Of a stretch of 64,000 nt of DNA, positions 30,808 to 42,160 are shown one piece after another; within the stretch, counting starts at the first letter, position 1, and every line of letters starts with the position of its first letter. This DNA comes from Polynucleobacter corsicus (GTDB lineage Bacteria; Pseudomonadota; Gammaproteobacteria; Burkholderiales; Burkholderiaceae): positions 806,001-870,000 of the forward strand of contig NZ_CP061314.1 of the NCBI RefSeq assembly GCF_018688255.1, written 5' to 3'. The translations under genes were made by a program, and so were the position numbers. A model generated the notes under the pieces. That model saw only the letters and a list, made by a program, of their open reading frames with translations. It made no database searches and was not told the origin of the DNA.

Positions 30808-32010
30808 TTGTCACCCTTGCTTCCTTCTTTTCCTCCCGCCGTGTTGGCTTTAGCTGACGGCACTATATTTCCTGGTCTTAGTATTGGCGCCCCTGGCGAA
30901 ACTACCGGCGAAGTTGTTTTCAATACGGCACTTACGGGCTATCAAGAGATCATCACTGATCCTAGTTACTCACGCCAAATTGTTACCTTAACTTATCCAC
31001 ACATCGGAAACGTTGGGGTAAACGGTCAAGACGCTGAGTCGGATCAAATTCATGCGGCTGGCTTGGTTGTGAAGGACCTGTCTAAGCGTGTCTCGAATTT
31101 CCGCTCTGAAGAAATTCTCGATAGCTACCTGACTAAGGCGGGCGTAGTCGGTATCTCTGGTATCGATACCCGCAAGCTCACCCGCATTCTGCGCGATAAA
31201 GGCGCTCAGTCAGGCGCAATCGTCGCTGGCAAGTTGGGTGATGATGTAGAGACTCTCAGTAAGAAAGCCTTAGAGCTGGCCAAAGCCTTCCCAGGTATGG
31301 CTGGTTTAGATCTGGCTAAAGTCGTGACAACAAAAACGCCATACCAGTGGCGTGAAGCCGAGTGGGATCTGCATGGCCCTAATGGAGTTCCTGCATATAG
31401 ATCCTTGGATGTAAGCAAGCCAATTAAAAAAGTCGTAGCCTATGACTTTGGTGTGAAGCGTAACATCCTGCGCATGCTCACTGAGCGTGGCTGTGAGCTA
31501 ACGATTGTTCCTGCGCAAACTAGCGCCGCAGAAGTGTTGGCAATGAATCCCGATGGTGTGTTCTTCTCAAATGGCCCCGGAGATCCCGGTCCTTGTGATT
31601 ACGCGATTGCTGCTGCTAAAGAAATTATTGAGAAGGGTGTTCCAACTTTCGGTATTTGCTTGGGTCACCAAATTATGGGCTTGGCTGCTGGTGCTAAAAC
31701 TTTGAAGATGAAGTTTGGTCACCATGGCGCAAACCACCCGGTAAAAGATTTGGATACTGGGCGCGTAGCGATTACCTCTCAGAACCATGGTTTTGCGGTG
31801 GATGCGAATACTTTGCCTGACAATATTCGCGTTACGCACGTATCTTTATTTGATGGATCACTGCAAGGTCTGGCTTGGAAAGATAAGCCGGCTTTGTGTT
31901 TCCAAGGACATCCTGAGGCCTCACCAGGCCCTCACGATATTGCCTATTTATTTGATCGTTTTGTGGAGCTCATGAATGCTGCCGCTGTTAGTAATAAGGG
32001 GGGCAAATAA
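30808..32010 (+). CDS. carA: Carbamoyl-phosphate synthase small subunit
   Basis: Glutaminase subunit that delivers ammonia to CarB for arginine and pyrimidine synthesis. 400 residues. The class I amidotransferase nucleophile is in [11 protein letters not shown], and the His is in [12 protein letters not shown]. The start is TTG 30808, with GGAG at 30799-30802. A GTG at 30841 would remove only a few non-conserved residues. The stop shares a base with carB (TAATG), so the subunits are translationally coupled. Confidence 0.95.
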   Translation: MSPLLPSFPPAVLALADGTIFPGLSIGAPGETTGEVVFNTALTGYQEIITDPSYSRQIVTLTYPHIGNVGVNGQDAESDQIHAAGLVVKDLSKRVSNFRSEEILDSYLTKAGVVGISGIDTRKLTRILRDKGAQSGAIVAGKLGDDVETLSKKALELAKAFPGMAGLDLAKVVTTKTPYQWREAEWDLHGPNGVPAYRSLDVSKPIKKVVAYDFGVKRNILRMLTERGCELTIVPAQTSAAEVLAMNPDGVFFSNGPGDPGPCDYAIAAAKEIIEKGVPTFGICLGHQIMGLAAGAKTLKMKFGHHGANHPVKDLDTGRVAITSQNHGFAVDANTLPDNIRVTHVSLFDGSLQGLAWKDKPALCFQGHPEASPGPHDIAYLFDRFVELMNAAAVSNKGGK

Positions 32011-35000
32011 TGCCTAAGCGTAGCGACATTAAGAGCATCCTGATTATTGGTGCTGGTCCAATTGTGATTGGGCAAGCCTGTGAGTTTGACTATTCTGGTG
32101 CGCAAGCTTGTAAAGCGTTGCGTGATGAAGGTTACAAAGTGATTTTGGTGAACAGCAATCCTGCCACCATCATGACTGACCCTGAGATGGCGGATGTGAC
32201 TTACATCGAGCCAATTACTTGGGAAGTAGTGGAGCGCATTATTGCCACTGAGAATCCCGATGCGATTTTGCCAACGATGGGCGGTCAAACTGCCTTGAAC
32301 TGCGCACTCGATTTACATCGTCATGGCGTTCTCGAAAAATACGGTTGTGAATTGATTGGTGCTTCACCAGAAGCGATTGATAAAGCGGAAGACCGTCAAA
32401 AGTTTAAAGATGCGATGACCAAGATTGGTCTGGGTTCTGCGAAGTCTGGCATTGCGCACTCCATGGATGAAGCGCATGAAGTGCAGCAACGTATTCAGAA
32501 GGAGACTGATAGTTTAGGTTTCCCGGTAGTCATTCGACCTTCATTCACCATGGGTGGATCAGGCGGTGGTATCGCTTACAACCGTGAAGAGTTTGAAGAG
32601 ATTTGTAAGCGCGGTTTAGATTTGTCGCCAACCCGTGAGCTCTTGATCGAAGAGTCTCTTTTAGGTTGGAAAGAGTTCGAGATGGAAGTGGTGCGTGACC
32701 GCGCTGATAACTGCATCATCGTTTGCTCAATCGAAAACTTAGACCCGATGGGCGTGCATACCGGTGATTCGATCACGGTTGCTCCTGCACAAACCTTGAC
32801 GGATAAAGAGTATCAAATTCTGCGTAATGCCTCAATTGCGGTATTGCGTGAGATTGGTGTAGATACTGGTGGCTCAAACGTGCAGTTCTCCATTAACCCA
32901 ATTGACGGCCGCATGATCGTCATTGAGATGAACCCCCGTGTTTCACGTTCATCTGCTTTGGCTTCTAAGGCAACTGGTTTTCCGATCGCCAAGATCGCAG
33001 CGAAGCTGGCAGTGGGGTACACCTTAGATGAGTTAAAGAATGACATCACTGGCGGCGCTACTCCGGCATCCTTTGAACCTTCAATCGATTACGTAGTCAC
33101 GAAGATTCCTCGTTTTGCCTTTGAGAAATTCCCGCAAGCAGATTCTCGTTTAACTACACAGATGAAGTCCGTCGGTGAGGTGATGGCGATTGGCCGCACC
33201 TTCCAAGAGTCTTTCCAAAAAGCGCTACGTGGTTTAGAGGTTGGTGTTGATGGTCTTGATGAGGTCTCCACAGACTTAGATGACATCATTCAAGAAATTG
33301 GTGAGCCAGGTCCAGACCGTATTTGGTATTTGGCAGACGCTTTCCGTATGGGTATGGGTTTAGATGAGGTTTACAACGAGACTAAGGTGGACCCTTGGTT
33401 CTTGGAGCAAATCGAAGAACTCATCACCATGGAGACTGAGCTCAAACAGCGCAAGCTCGATAGCTTGTCAGCGCCTGAGTTGCGCTTCATTAAGCAAAAA
33501 GGTTTCTCAGATCGTCGCTTAGCGAAATTGCTTGGAGTAGATGCCTCTTCCGTTCGCGCAGCACGTCATCGTCTCAAAGTAGTGCCAGTCTACAAGCGGG
33601 TAGATACCTGCGCTGCAGAGTTCTCTACGAACACTGCGTATCTGTACTCCACCTACGAAGCAGAGCATGGTGAGTGTGAATCTCAGCCAAGCACTAAAGA
33701 CAAGATCATGGTTTTGGGCGGCGGTCCAAACCGTATCGGTCAAGGTATTGAGTTTGACTACTGCTGCGTTCACGCAGCTTTGGCAATGCGCGAAGATGGT
33801 TATGAAACCATCATGGTGAACTGCAACCCAGAAACCGTTTCTACTGATTACGATACTTCTGACCGCTTGTACTTTGAGCCATTGACACTAGAAGATGTTT
33901 TAGAAATCGTCGCTATTGAAAAGCCAAAAGGCGTGATCGTTCAGTATGGCGGCCAGACTCCCTTGAAGTTGGCTTTGGATCTCGAGGCTAATGGCGTACC
34001 AATCATCGGTACATCACCAGACATGATTGATGCTGCAGAAGACCGTGAGCGCTTTCAGAAGTTATTGCATGAGTTGAATTTGCGTCAGCCGCCGAATCGT
34101 ACTGCTCGTGCGGAAGATGAGGCTCTGAAGCTTGCCGAAGAAATTGGTTACCCATTGGTGGTGCGTCCTTCCTACGTACTAGGTGGCCGCGCAATGGAAA
34201 TCGTTCATGATGGCCGTGATCTTGAGCGCTACATGCGTGAAGCGGTCAAAGTGTCCCATGACTCACCAGTATTACTAGATCGCTTCTTGAACGATGCGAT
34301 TGAGTGTGATGTGGACTGCATCAGTGACGGTCAGCAGGTATTTATCGGTGGTGTGATGGAGCATATTGAGCAAGCCGGTGTTCACTCAGGTGACTCTGCC
34401 TGTTCATTGCCGCCATATTCTTTATCAGATGAGACCATTGCAGAAATCAAACGTCAAACTGCGGCGATGGCTAAAGGCCTTTACGTGGTTGGTTTGATGA
34501 ACGTACAGTTTGCGATTCAGCACGTCGATGGTAAAGATGTCATCTATGTGCTCGAAGTAAACCCGCGCGCTTCTCGTACCGTTCCGTTCGTATCTAAAGC
34601 CACTGGTTTGCAGTTGGCCAAGATTGCAGCTCGCTGCATGGTGGGTCAAACTCTGAAACAGCAGGGCATTCTGAATGAAGTCAAGCCAGCTTACTACTCA
34701 GTAAAAGAAGCTGTGTTCCCTTTCAATAAGTTTCCTGGCATTGATCCGATCCTAGGGCCAGAGATGCGCTCTACAGGTGAGGTTATGGGTGTTGGTAAGA
34801 CTTTCGGTGAAGCCCTCTTCAAATCCCAATTAGGAGCAGGAATCAAACTGCCTAAGAGTGGCACTGTGTTGTTAACCGTCAAAGATAGCGATAAGCCTAA
34901 AGCAGTTGAAGTAGCTAAGCTTTTGCATCAACTGGGATTCCCCATGGTTGCTACTAAAGGCACAGCCGCAGCGATTGAGGAGGCTGGTTTACCAGTACGC

Positions 35001-35273
35001 GTAGTGAATAAGGTTAAGGATGGTCGCCCACACATTGTTGACTTGATCAAGAATGGTGAGATCTCCCTGGTGTTTACTACGGTTGATGAGACTCGTACTG
35101 CAATTGCAGATTCACGCTCCATTCGCACTAGTGCTCAAGCTAATAATGTGACTTACTACACCACCATTAGTGCGGCACGTGCGGTGATGGACGGTTTATT
35201 GGCTTCGAAAAATGGCAACAAAGAGTCGCTTGAGGTGTATTCATTGCAAAATCTACACAAGACTCTCAATTAA
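32010..35273 (+). CDS. carB: Carbamoyl-phosphate synthase large subunit
   Basis: Uses bicarbonate, ammonia and two ATP to form carbamoyl phosphate. 1087 residues with two homologous ATP-grasp halves (GGGTPNRIGQ-type start: [19 protein letters not shown] at about residue 12 and [18 protein letters not shown] at about 570). A C-terminal MGS-like allosteric domain starts near residue 950. Full length and intact. The repeated motif RPS(F/Y) + MEIVHDG or GGSGGGIA marks the ATP sites. greA follows after 19 bp. Confidence 0.97.
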   Translation: MPKRSDIKSILIIGAGPIVIGQACEFDYSGAQACKALRDEGYKVILVNSNPATIMTDPEMADVTYIEPITWEVVERIIATENPDAILPTMGGQTALNCALDLHRHGVLEKYGCELIGASPEAIDKAEDRQKFKDAMTKIGLGSAKSGIAHSMDEAHEVQQRIQKETDSLGFPVVIRPSFTMGGSGGGIAYNREEFEEICKRGLDLSPTRELLIEESLLGWKEFEMEVVRDRADNCIIVCSIENLDPMGVHTGDSITVAPAQTLTDKEYQILRNASIAVLREIGVDTGGSNVQFSINPIDGRMIVIEMNPRVSRSSALASKATGFPIAKIAAKLAVGYTLDELKNDITGGATPASFEPSIDYVVTKIPRFAFEKFPQADSRLTTQMKSVGEVMAIGRTFQESFQKALRGLEVGVDGLDEVSTDLDDIIQEIGEPGPDRIWYLADAFRMGMGLDEVYNETKVDPWFLEQIEELITMETELKQRKLDSLSAPELRFIKQKGFSDRRLAKLLGVDASSVRAARHRLKVVPVYKRVDTCAAEFSTNTAYLYSTYEAEHGECESQPSTKDKIMVLGGGPNRIGQGIEFDYCCVHAALAMREDGYETIMVNCNPETVSTDYDTSDRLYFEPLTLEDVLEIVAIEKPKGVIVQYGGQTPLKLALDLEANGVPIIGTSPDMIDAAEDRERFQKLLHELNLRQPPNRTARAEDEALKLAEEIGYPLVVRPSYVLGGRAMEIVHDGRDLERYMREAVKVSHDSPVLLDRFLNDAIECDVDCISDGQQVFIGGVMEHIEQAGVHSGDSACSLPPYSLSDETIAEIKRQTAAMAKGLYVVGLMNVQFAIQHVDGKDVIYVLEVNPRASRTVPFVSKATGLQLAKIAARCMVGQTLKQQGILNEVKPAYYSVKEAVFPFNKFPGIDPILGPEMRSTGEVMGVGKTFGEALFKSQLGAGIKLPKSGTVLLTVKDSDKPKAVEVAKLLHQLGFPMVATKGTAAAIEEAGLPVRVVNKVKDGRPHIVDLIKNGEISLVFTTVDETRTAIADSRSIRTSAQANNVTYYTTISAARAVMDGLLASKNGNKESLEVYSLQNLHKTLN

Positions 35274-35292
35274 ATTAAGTTAGGTAAGAAGC

Positions 35293-35769
35293 ATGAGCAC
35301 AATCCCAATTACCAAGCATGGCGCAGAACTCCTCAAAGAAGAGTTACATCGCTTAAAGCATGTAGAGCGTCCATCCGTGATTAATGCCATTTCTGAGGCG
35401 CGTGCACAGGGCGATCTTTCTGAGAATGCAGAGTACGACGCTGCTAAAGAGAAGCAGGGCTTTATTGAGGGTCGCATTCAGGAGCTTGAGGGAAAGTTAT
35501 CTGCAGCGCAAATCATTGATCCGGCTACCTTGGATGTGAACGGTCGTATCGTATTCGGTGCAACCGTTGATCTTGAAGACCTAGAAGATGGCACTAAGCT
35601 CACATATCAGATCGTGGGTGACGATGAAGCCGATATTGAATTTAATAAGATCTCCATTAGCTCACCGATAGCCCGTGCTTTGATCAGCAAAGAAAAGGGT
35701 GATGTCGTCTCAGTTCAGGCCCCTGGCGGTAATCGCGAAGTAGAAATTCTTGCGGTTCGTTACATCTAA
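35293..35769 (+). CDS. greA: Transcription elongation factor GreA
   Basis: Rescues backtracked RNA polymerase by stimulating transcript cleavage. 158 residues. The N-terminal coiled coil carries the acidic tip in [14 protein letters not shown], and the C-terminal FKBP-like domain ends in [18 protein letters not shown]. The start ATG 35293 follows TAAGAAG. It is the third gene of the carA-carB-greA unit, an arrangement known in other proteobacteria. Confidence 0.97.
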   Translation: MSTIPITKHGAELLKEELHRLKHVERPSVINAISEARAQGDLSENAEYDAAKEKQGFIEGRIQELEGKLSAAQIIDPATLDVNGRIVFGATVDLEDLEDGTKLTYQIVGDDEADIEFNKISISSPIARALISKEKGDVVSVQAPGGNREVEILAVRYI

Positions 35770-35786
35770 TACAAAGCAGAGCTGAT

Positions 35787-36272
35787 ATGCAGAGTGTGGA
35801 GACTCCAAAGCACCTAGTGGCTCAAAGACTCTTTATTGTGATTGCGGGTTTATGGGTAGGTAGCCTACTCACTGTAGGCTACTTAGTCGCCCCAGCTATC
35901 TTCAGCACAATGACTGATCGTCAAGCTGCCGGAATGGTTGCTGGCAGCATCTTTAAATTAGAGGCTTATCTTGGTATGATTGTGTGCATTGGCCTGATGG
36001 TTCTGGCCAATCTCCTGGTGAAGCGCGGCCTCAATCAATTTAAGCTCATTCGCTGGATCTTGTTGGCAATGTTACTGTGCGCAATCGCAGCTAGCTTTAT
36101 CTTGATTCCCTGGATGAATAGCTTGCGAGATGATGCTCTCCTTCAAGGCATGCCAGTCATGCTTTCTCCTTCAGCCACTGTGTTCGGAAGGTTGCATGGC
36201 GTCTCCAGCATTCTATTTATGCTGCAGAGTCTTTTGGGAATCTTTTTAGTTTGGCGACTCACTAAGAGGTAA
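35787..36272 (+). CDS. DUF4149 membrane protein
   Basis: Small inner-membrane protein of unknown function with four hydrophobic helices (about residues 12-38, 55-73, 83-103 and 136-157). 161 residues. The first helix pair with VAPAIFSTMTDRQAAG is the usual DUF4149 core. It follows greA by 17 bp and closes the carAB-greA unit before a bidirectional terminator. DUF4149 genes often sit between greA and yhbY in betaproteobacteria, as I recall. Confidence 0.8.
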   Translation: MQSVETPKHLVAQRLFIVIAGLWVGSLLTVGYLVAPAIFSTMTDRQAAGMVAGSIFKLEAYLGMIVCIGLMVLANLLVKRGLNQFKLIRWILLAMLLCAIAASFILIPWMNSLRDDALLQGMPVMLSPSATVFGRLHGVSSILFMLQSLLGIFLVWRLTKR

Positions 36273-36280
36273 GCCAAAAG

Positions 36281-36307
36281 AAAAAACGCCGACTAGCGAC
36301 GTTTTTC
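36281..36307. terminator. Bidirectional terminator between DUF4149 gene and yhbY
   Basis: AAAAACG (36282-36288) pairs with CGTTTTT (36300-36306). An inner CG/CG stem (36290-36291 with 36297-36298) sits across one mismatch. A-run and T-run flank the stem, so it works for both convergent genes. Confidence 0.75.
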
Positions 36308-36336
36308 AACTGCAGTAATTTTAAATTCTCCAGAGA

Positions 36337-36972
36337 TTAAGAGCCCAGTGATTTCTTCTTGGTGCTACTCATGCGTACTTTGCGTTTCTTTATTGGTGCA
36401 GGTGCCGCAACTGCCTTGCGGTAACCTGGTGACGACCAACCAATTTTTGATTCTGCTGCATCAGCGCGTAGAACCCGTTTCTTAGGGGCGGCAGCGCTTT
36501 TGGCAGCAGCCACTCTCTCAAAGGGGGATTTGCTCGCTGCTGAGCGTCGATCTGATCTCTCAGAAATACTAGTGCGAACACCGGCCTTCGCTTCTACGCG
36601 ATTTGGTTGGCGCTTAGTACGAGGCGCTTGTAATGTTTTCTTGGTTTGTTTGCTAGATCTGCTCAAATTAACGAGTGCTGCATCGACAACATCAATCGGC
36701 TTCCAAAGCACCAATAATTTTCCAATGTGCTGAACGGGTGCGGCACCGAGTTTATCGCAGAGCTCTTCATAGATAGCGATGCGTGCTTCACGATCATCGC
36801 CAAAAACACGAACTTTAATCAAGCCGTGATGAGAGATGGCTGATTTAGCCTCTTTAATCACGGCAGGGGTCAGGCCATCGCCACCAATCATGACGACTGG
36901 GCTGAGGCCATGAGCGTCGGCTTTAAGGGATTTACGTTGTGCGGGGGTAATAGTAAGTGCAGTCATGGACAT
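36337..36972 (-). CDS. yhbY: YhbY/CRS1 RNA-binding protein with long basic tail
   Basis: RNA-binding protein of the CRS1-YhbY (CRM) family, associated with the large ribosomal subunit in E. coli. The CRM domain occupies about residues 6-98; its GxxG element is GGDG in MIGGDGLTPAV. The remaining 110 or so residues form a Lys/Arg/Ala/Ser-rich tail that E. coli YhbY (about 97 residues) lacks. Divergent from rlmE. Two ATGs (36972 and 36966) are possible. Confidence 0.88.
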   Translation of the reverse strand: MSMTALTITPAQRKSLKADAHGLSPVVMIGGDGLTPAVIKEAKSAISHHGLIKVRVFGDDREARIAIYEELCDKLGAAPVQHIGKLLVLWKPIDVVDAALVNLSRSSKQTKKTLQAPRTKRQPNRVEAKAGVRTSISERSDRRSAASKSPFERVAAAKSAAAPKKRVLRADAAESKIGWSSPGYRKAVAAPAPIKKRKVRMSSTKKKSLGS

Positions 36973-37104
36973 GATGATAGAGCATTAGGGCTTGTAAAAC
37001 AGGGCTTTCGGGCTTATTTGAGCCAATATCCAGATGTTTCGAGTCGATTCCTTTTGCCTTGTAGAGCGGAAACAAGGAAAATAGATGACGAAAGTGGGTA
37101 AGTT

Positions 37105-37779
37105 GTGGCAAAGAATAAATTTAATAAAAGTTGGTTACAGGATCACCTCAATGATCCGTATGTGAAGATGGCCCAAAAAGAGGGTTATCGCGCGCGAGCA
37201 GTCTATAAGCTGAGCGAAATAGATGAGCAGGACCGACTCATCAAAGCAGGTATGACGATTGTGGATCTTGGGAGTGCTCCTGGGAGTTGGTCTCAGTACG
37301 CTCGAAATCGTCTGACCGAGCTCGGTAAAAATAATCCCAATATTGAATCTGGTAAGCCTGATGGAATCATTATTGCGATCGATATTCTGCCGATGGAGGA
37401 TATTGCGGACGTCTCCTTTATTCAGGGGGATTTTCGTGACGATGAGGGTTTAAAGGCGCTAGAGGCGCTTTTACCGGCAAATGCGGATGGAAAAGTCGAC
37501 TTTGTGATGTCCGATATGGCCCCCAATTTATCCGGAGTAGGGGTGGCAGATGCGGCTCGAATGGCCTTTTTGGCAGAAATTGCCTTGGATTTTTCGGTTC
37601 AACACCTCAAGCCTGACGGGGCTCTATTAATTAAGTGCTTTAACGGCAGTGGCTATAGTCAGATCGTGGAATCCTTTAAAAAGGTCTTTAAAACAGTAGC
37701 TTCCAGAAAGCCAAAAGCCTCTCGAGCCAAGTCTTCAGAAATCTTTTTACTCGGCCGAGACCTCAAAGTTCCCAAATAA
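37105..37779 (+). CDS. rlmE: 23S rRNA (uridine-2'-O)-methyltransferase
   Basis: Methylates the A-loop uridine of 23S rRNA (U2552 in E. coli) in the 50S subunit. 224 residues. SAM site [12 protein letters not shown] near residue 53; catalytic Asp in [10 protein letters not shown] and Lys in [10 protein letters not shown]. The start is GTG 37105. Order yhbY-rlmE-ftsH-folP-glmM is as in E. coli. Confidence 0.95.
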   Translation: MAKNKFNKSWLQDHLNDPYVKMAQKEGYRARAVYKLSEIDEQDRLIKAGMTIVDLGSAPGSWSQYARNRLTELGKNNPNIESGKPDGIIIAIDILPMEDIADVSFIQGDFRDDEGLKALEALLPANADGKVDFVMSDMAPNLSGVGVADAARMAFLAEIALDFSVQHLKPDGALLIKCFNGSGYSQIVESFKKVFKTVASRKPKASRAKSSEIFLLGRDLKVPK

Positions 37780-37800
37780 CCCCCAAAAAAGAGGGGGTTT
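37778..37800 (+). terminator. Terminator after rlmE
   Basis: AACCCCC (37778-37784) pairs with GGGGGTT (37793-37799) over loop AAAAAAGA, overlapping the rlmE stop codon. Only a short T-run follows, so read-through to ftsH is possible. Confidence 0.65.
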
Positions 37801-37907
37801 ATAAAATAAATCAGCGCTTCGCTATTGAAAAAGCCTAGTAGTAGAATCAAATACTTAGGTATAGCAATCCGCTTTAACTCCCGGATTAATCCGGCAAAGG
37901 TCTTCTT

Positions 37908-39785
37908 TTGAATAGCAATATGTTGCAAAAAATCGGTGTGTGGCTCATCGTGGGTTTGGTCTTGTTTACTGTTTTTAAACAGTTCGACAAGCCTAAAGAC
38001 CAGAACCAAGTCACGTATTCTCAATTCATGGACGATGCCAAAGCTGGCAAAGTTAAGCGAGTGGATGTGCAAGGTCGCACCTTGCAAGTAACTCCAAACG
38101 ACGGCAATAAATATTCCATCATCTCCCCAGGGGATATTTGGATGGTTGGCGACTTGATGAAGTTTGGTGTCCAGGTGACTGGTAAAGCAGATGACGAACC
38201 AAATATGTTGGTTTCTGCTTTGTATTACCTCGGCCCCACTTTATTGATTATTGGTTTTTGGTTTTTCATGATGCGTCAGATGCAAGGCGGCGGTAAGGGT
38301 GGTGCATTCTCCTTCGGCAAATCTAAAGCGCGCTTGATTGATGAGAATAGCAATACTGTTACTTTTGCTGATGTTGCTGGTTGCGATGAAGCAAAAGAAG
38401 AAGTATTCGAGATTGTGGACTTCCTCAAGGATCCGCAAAAGTTTCAAAAGCTTGGTGGTCGCATTCCGCATGGCGTATTACTAGTGGGTCCTCCAGGTAC
38501 TGGTAAGACCTTGTTGGCGCGTGCGATTGCAGGCGAAGCAAAAGTTCCATTCTTCTCCATCTCTGGTTCCGACTTCGTAGAGATGTTCGTTGGTGTTGGT
38601 GCCTCACGCGTGCGTGACATGTTTGAGAACGCCAAGAAAAATTCTCCTTGCATCATCTTCATTGATGAGATCGATGCGGTAGGTCGTCATCGTGGTGCTG
38701 GTATGGGTGGCGGTAATGATGAGCGTGAACAAACCCTCAACCAAATGTTAGTTGAGATGGATGGTTTTGAAAGCAATAGCGGCGTCATCGTGGTTGCTGC
38801 TACTAACCGTTCCGATGTATTGGATAAGGCCCTGTTGCGTCCAGGACGTTTTGATCGTCAGGTACACGTTGGCTTGCCAGACATCCGTGGTCGTGAGCAA
38901 ATCTTGCAAGTGCATATGCGCAAAGTACCGATTGATCCAGATGTGGATGCAGCGGTATTGGCACGTGGCACCCCTGGTTTCTCAGGCGCAGATTTAGCAA
39001 ACTTAGTCAATGAGTCTGCATTATTTGCAGCACGTCGCAATAAGCGTGCCGTAGATATGAAGGACTTTGAGGACGCAAAAGACAAGATCTATATGGGTCC
39101 TGAGCGCAAGTCTGCAGTGATGCGTGAAGAAGAGCGTCGTAACACGGCATATCACGAGTCTGGACATGCTGTTGTTGCTAAGGTCTTGCCTAAGGCAGAT
39201 CCAGTGCATAAGGTCACCATCATGCCGCGCGGCATGGCTTTGGGTGTGACATGGCAGCTGCCTGAGTTTGATCGTGTGAACTTGTACAAAGATCGCATGT
39301 TGGAAGAGTTGGCTATTTTGTTTGGCGGCCGCGCTGCTGAAGAAGTATTCTTAAACTCCATGAGTACAGGTGCATCAAATGACTTTGAGCGTGCTACCAA
39401 AATGGCGCGTGATATGGTCACCCGTTATGGCATGAGTGATAGCTTGGGTACGATGGTCTATGTCGATACCGAGTCTGAAAGTATTTTTGGGCGTAATAGC
39501 TCGAAGACAGTTTCAGAGTTAACTCAGCAAAAGGTGGATGCAGAGATTCGTGCATTGGTGGATAGCCAATACGCATTGGCAAGATCGATCCTTGAGCAAA
39601 ACCGTGACAAGGTTGAAGCGATGGTGACTGCTTTGCTTGAATGGGAAACCATTGATGCTGAGCAGATTACTGACATCATGGAAGGTCGCCCACCGCGCGC
39701 TCCGAAGCCACCACCAGCAACCCAGTTTGGTAACTCTGCTGGTACGCCGGGTCCTGCTGCCGGGGCCGCTCCAGCTACTGCTTAG
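37908..39785 (+). CDS. ftsH: ATP-dependent zinc metalloprotease FtsH
   Basis: Membrane-anchored AAA+ protease for quality control of membrane and regulatory proteins. 625 residues. Two transmembrane helices (about 6-24 and 105-122). Walker A GPPGTGKT, Walker B IIFIDEID, the second region of homology ending RPGRFDRQV, and the zinc site HESGH are intact. The start is TTG 37908, decided by AAAGG at 37896-37900 with 7-bp spacing; ATG 37920 is the alternative. The C-terminus is Pro/Ala-rich. folP begins 4 bp after the stop. Confidence 0.95.
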   Translation: MNSNMLQKIGVWLIVGLVLFTVFKQFDKPKDQNQVTYSQFMDDAKAGKVKRVDVQGRTLQVTPNDGNKYSIISPGDIWMVGDLMKFGVQVTGKADDEPNMLVSALYYLGPTLLIIGFWFFMMRQMQGGGKGGAFSFGKSKARLIDENSNTVTFADVAGCDEAKEEVFEIVDFLKDPQKFQKLGGRIPHGVLLVGPPGTGKTLLARAIAGEAKVPFFSISGSDFVEMFVGVGASRVRDMFENAKKNSPCIIFIDEIDAVGRHRGAGMGGGNDEREQTLNQMLVEMDGFESNSGVIVVAATNRSDVLDKALLRPGRFDRQVHVGLPDIRGREQILQVHMRKVPIDPDVDAAVLARGTPGFSGADLANLVNESALFAARRNKRAVDMKDFEDAKDKIYMGPERKSAVMREEERRNTAYHESGHAVVAKVLPKADPVHKVTIMPRGMALGVTWQLPEFDRVNLYKDRMLEELAILFGGRAAEEVFLNSMSTGASNDFERATKMARDMVTRYGMSDSLGTMVYVDTESESIFGRNSSKTVSELTQQKVDAEIRALVDSQYALARSILEQNRDKVEAMVTALLEWETIDAEQITDIMEGRPPRAPKPPPATQFGNSAGTPGPAAGAAPATA

Positions 39786-39789
39786 CAAA

Positions 39790-40662
39790 GTGAGTAAGCA
39801 AACTCTGCCCGCAACATGGTGTTGCGGGCGTTTTCTTTTTGACTTTAGCAAACGTCAGCGCCCACTGGTTATGGGTATTCTGAATGCCACGCCAGATTCC
39901 TTCTCTGATGGTGGCAAGTTCAGAACTCCCAGTGATGCCATTGCTCAAGCAGAGCGCATGATCGCCAACGGTGCAGACCTTATTGATATCGGCGGTGAGT
40001 CCACTCGCCCAGGTGCCGAGCCAGTCTCTTTGCAAGAAGAATTAGATCGCGTCTTGCCAGTGATAGAAGCTTTAAAAGATTGCGGCGTCGCCTTATCAAT
40101 TGATACCTATAAAGCCGAGACCATGCGCCAGGCGCTTCATGCTGGAGTTGATTGTGTCAATGATATCTGGGCATTGCGACAAGAGGGTGCGATAGAGGCA
40201 ATCATCGAGAGCGATCAGCTCAATCCAAACAAGCAGTGCGGTCTTATCCTCATGCACATGCAGCGCGATCCGCAGACTATGCAATTTGATCCTGAATATC
40301 AAGACGTCATCGCAGAAGTAAAACAGTTTTTACAAGAGCGCGCACAGTTACTGCAAGAGAAGGGCGTCGCTCAAAACCGCATTGCCATTGACCCCGGTTT
40401 TGGCTTCGGTAAAAGCCTAGAGCACAACCTAAAGATGTTGGCCGATTTTGATCAATTCTCGCAATTGGGTTACTCGGTACTGGCGGGAATGTCTCGTAAA
40501 TCCATGCTGGGTAAATTAACGGGTCGTGATACCAATGACCGGGTAGCGCCTAGTGTGGCAGCCGCCATTCTGGCTGCCGATCGAGGAGCTCGTATCATCC
40601 GCGTCCATGACGTTCAGGAGACAGTCGACTCCTTGAAGCTCTGGGAAGCTATTCAGGAATAA
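39790..40662 (+). CDS. folP: Dihydropteroate synthase
   Basis: Joins p-aminobenzoate to the pterin diphosphate in folate synthesis; target of sulfonamides. 290 residues, TIM barrel. Motifs: [26 protein letters not shown] and DPGFGFGKS. The frame is open far upstream into ftsH, but GTG 39790, 4 bp after the ftsH stop, gives the usual length. No Shine-Dalgarno is seen, so coupling to ftsH is likely. A perfect intrinsic-terminator hairpin (39807-39840) lies inside codons 6-17. Those codons encode CGRFLFDF, which looks like the normal N-terminal strand, so a start beyond the hairpin seems unlikely. Confidence 0.92.
   Translation: MSKQTLPATWCCGRFLFDFSKRQRPLVMGILNATPDSFSDGGKFRTPSDAIAQAERMIANGADLIDIGGESTRPGAEPVSLQEELDRVLPVIEALKDCGVALSIDTYKAETMRQALHAGVDCVNDIWALRQEGAIEAIIESDQLNPNKQCGLILMHMQRDPQTMQFDPEYQDVIAEVKQFLQERAQLLQEKGVAQNRIAIDPGFGFGKSLEHNLKMLADFDQFSQLGYSVLAGMSRKSMLGKLTGRDTNDRVAPSVAAAILAADRGARIIRVHDVQETVDSLKLWEAIQE
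39807..39840 (+). terminator. Intrinsic terminator embedded in the start of folP
   Basis: GCCCGCAAC (39807-39815) pairs perfectly with GTTGCGGGC (39821-39829) over loop ATGGT. GTTTTCTTTTT follows. By position it would end ftsH transcripts, but it lies within the folP coding region. Ribosomes moving from ftsH into folP could melt it. Confidence 0.7.
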
Positions 40663-40689
40663 GCTGACTAGTCTTATACCTACAAGTTT

Positions 40690-40695
40690 TATAAT
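40690..40695 (+). promoter_or_regulatory. Candidate -10 of glmM promoter (leaderless start)
   Basis: A consensus TATAAT ends 7 bp before the glmM ATG, so transcription would start at or next to the start codon. No ribosome site is present in the gap. A CTGACT at 40664-40669 is the best -35, but the 20-bp spacing is long. Confidence 0.45.
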
Positions 40696-40702
40696 CAAGC
40701 TC

Positions 40703-42046
40703 ATGAAAAAACAATACTTTGGTACTGACGGCATCCGCGGTGAAGTAGGGCAATTTCCGATTGTTCCAGAATTCATCACGCGCCTTGGCTATGCTGCAGG
40801 CATAGTACTGAGTAGCCAGGCAAAGCCTGGAGAGCGTTGCAAGATTTTGATTGGTAAAGATACCCGTGTATCAGGTTACTTATTAGAGGCGGCTTTAGAG
40901 GCAGGCTTTGCTGCCGCAGGCGTCGATGTGATGCTATGTGGCCCAATGCCAACCCCCGGGGTTGCTTACCTTACTAAAGCATTGCGTTTATCTGCCGGTG
41001 TAGTCATTTCTGCTTCACACAATCCTTATCAAGATAACGGTATTAAATTCTTCTCTGCGGAAGGTGGCAAGTTAAGCGATGAGTTTGAGTTGGCTATTGA
41101 AGCCGAGCTCGCCAAACCGATGGGCTGTGTCAGCTCAAAAGAATTAGGTAAAGCATTTCGTATTGATGATGCTACCGGTCGTTATATTGAGTTCTGTAAA
41201 TCTACTTTCCCTGGAGAACTCAATCTCAAGGGCATGAAGTTGGTTGTGGATTGCGCACATGGTGCTGCGTACCATATCGCTCCCCATGTCTTTCATGAGC
41301 TGGGTGCAGAAGTCATCTCGATTGGTGTGAATCCGGATGGCCGCAATATTAATGATGGCTTTGGTGCTACAGCCCCCGCCGCAATAATTGCGAAGGTTAA
41401 AGAAACCAAAGCGGATCTCGGTATTGCCTTAGACGGCGATGCCGATCGTTTGCAAATGGTCGATGCTTCTGGCCGACTATTTAATGGCGATGAACTCCTA
41501 TACGTTCTGGCAAAAGACCGGATTGATCGAGGCCAAGCCATCGGTGGGGTAGTTGGTACCTTGATGACGAACCTTGCTGTTGAAAATGCCATCAAAGGCT
41601 TGGGAATCGGATTTGAGCGCGCCAATGTAGGCGATCGTTATGTCTTGGAGTTACTCAAACAAAAAGGCTGGATTATTGGTGGTGAAGGATCGGGGCACCT
41701 GCTTTGCTTAGATCAACACTCAACCGGTGACGGCACTATTGCCGCATTGCAGGTACTGGCAGCGATGAGTCAGACCAAGAAAAGCTTAGCTCAGCTCCTA
41801 GATTCCGTAAAGCTCTTCCCGCAAGTGCTCCTCAATATCAAGTTCAAGCCTGGTTATGACTGGAAGTCCGATCAGACCCTTAAGTCCCAGGTAAGTCAGG
41901 TAGAGAGCGACCTCAAGGGGACGGGTAGGGTGCTGATCCGTGCCTCAGGCACAGAACCCGTCCTACGGGTCATGGTTGAAGCTCAAGATGGCACTCTAGC
42001 CATGAGTGCGGCTCAGAGTATTGCCGACCTCGTGCCAAAATTATAA
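40703..42046 (+). CDS. glmM: Phosphoglucosamine mutase
   Basis: Converts glucosamine-6-phosphate to glucosamine-1-phosphate for peptidoglycan and lipopolysaccharide precursors. 447 residues. The phosphoserine loop is [16 protein letters not shown] near residue 101; the metal loop is DGDADR; the substrate loop is GEGSGH; and the phosphate-binding motif is [14 protein letters not shown]. It follows folP by 40 bp. The start lacks a Shine-Dalgarno and sits just behind a consensus -10. Confidence 0.96.
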   Translation: MKKQYFGTDGIRGEVGQFPIVPEFITRLGYAAGIVLSSQAKPGERCKILIGKDTRVSGYLLEAALEAGFAAAGVDVMLCGPMPTPGVAYLTKALRLSAGVVISASHNPYQDNGIKFFSAEGGKLSDEFELAIEAELAKPMGCVSSKELGKAFRIDDATGRYIEFCKSTFPGELNLKGMKLVVDCAHGAAYHIAPHVFHELGAEVISIGVNPDGRNINDGFGATAPAAIIAKVKETKADLGIALDGDADRLQMVDASGRLFNGDELLYVLAKDRIDRGQAIGGVVGTLMTNLAVENAIKGLGIGFERANVGDRYVLELLKQKGWIIGGEGSGHLLCLDQHSTGDGTIAALQVLAAMSQTKKSLAQLLDSVKLFPQVLLNIKFKPGYDWKSDQTLKSQVSQVESDLKGTGRVLIRASGTEPVLRVMVEAQDGTLAMSAAQSIADLVPKL

Positions 42047-42083
42047 GTAATTGATTTAATTGAATTAATTCCAATTAAAATGC

Positions 42084-42101
42084 TTGTCACAAAAGAGTCA
42101 T
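42084..42101 (+). promoter_or_regulatory. Pho box upstream of pstS
   Basis: TTGTCAC-AAAA-GAGTCAT has the 7+4+7 layout of a PhoB site (half-site CTGTCAT); each half matches at 5 of 7 positions. A possible -10 (TATCGT, 42112-42117) starts 11 bp after it, the usual place in Pho promoters. The site is 59 bp before the pstS ATG. Confidence 0.65.
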
Positions 42102-42160
42102 ACATACATCGTATCGTCTCCCTATCGCAATGTTGCGTATTTTTTCGAGGAACGATTCAA

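Noticed and set aside
39637..39789. Longer folP start inside ftsH
   Set aside because: Would add 51 residues unlike any dihydropteroate synthase and overlap ftsH out of frame; GTG 39790 gives the family length.
42080..42160. Upstream ATG for pstS
   Set aside because: It would put the Pho box inside the gene and precede the signal peptide with 27 unrelated residues; ATG 42161 has a good ribosome site.
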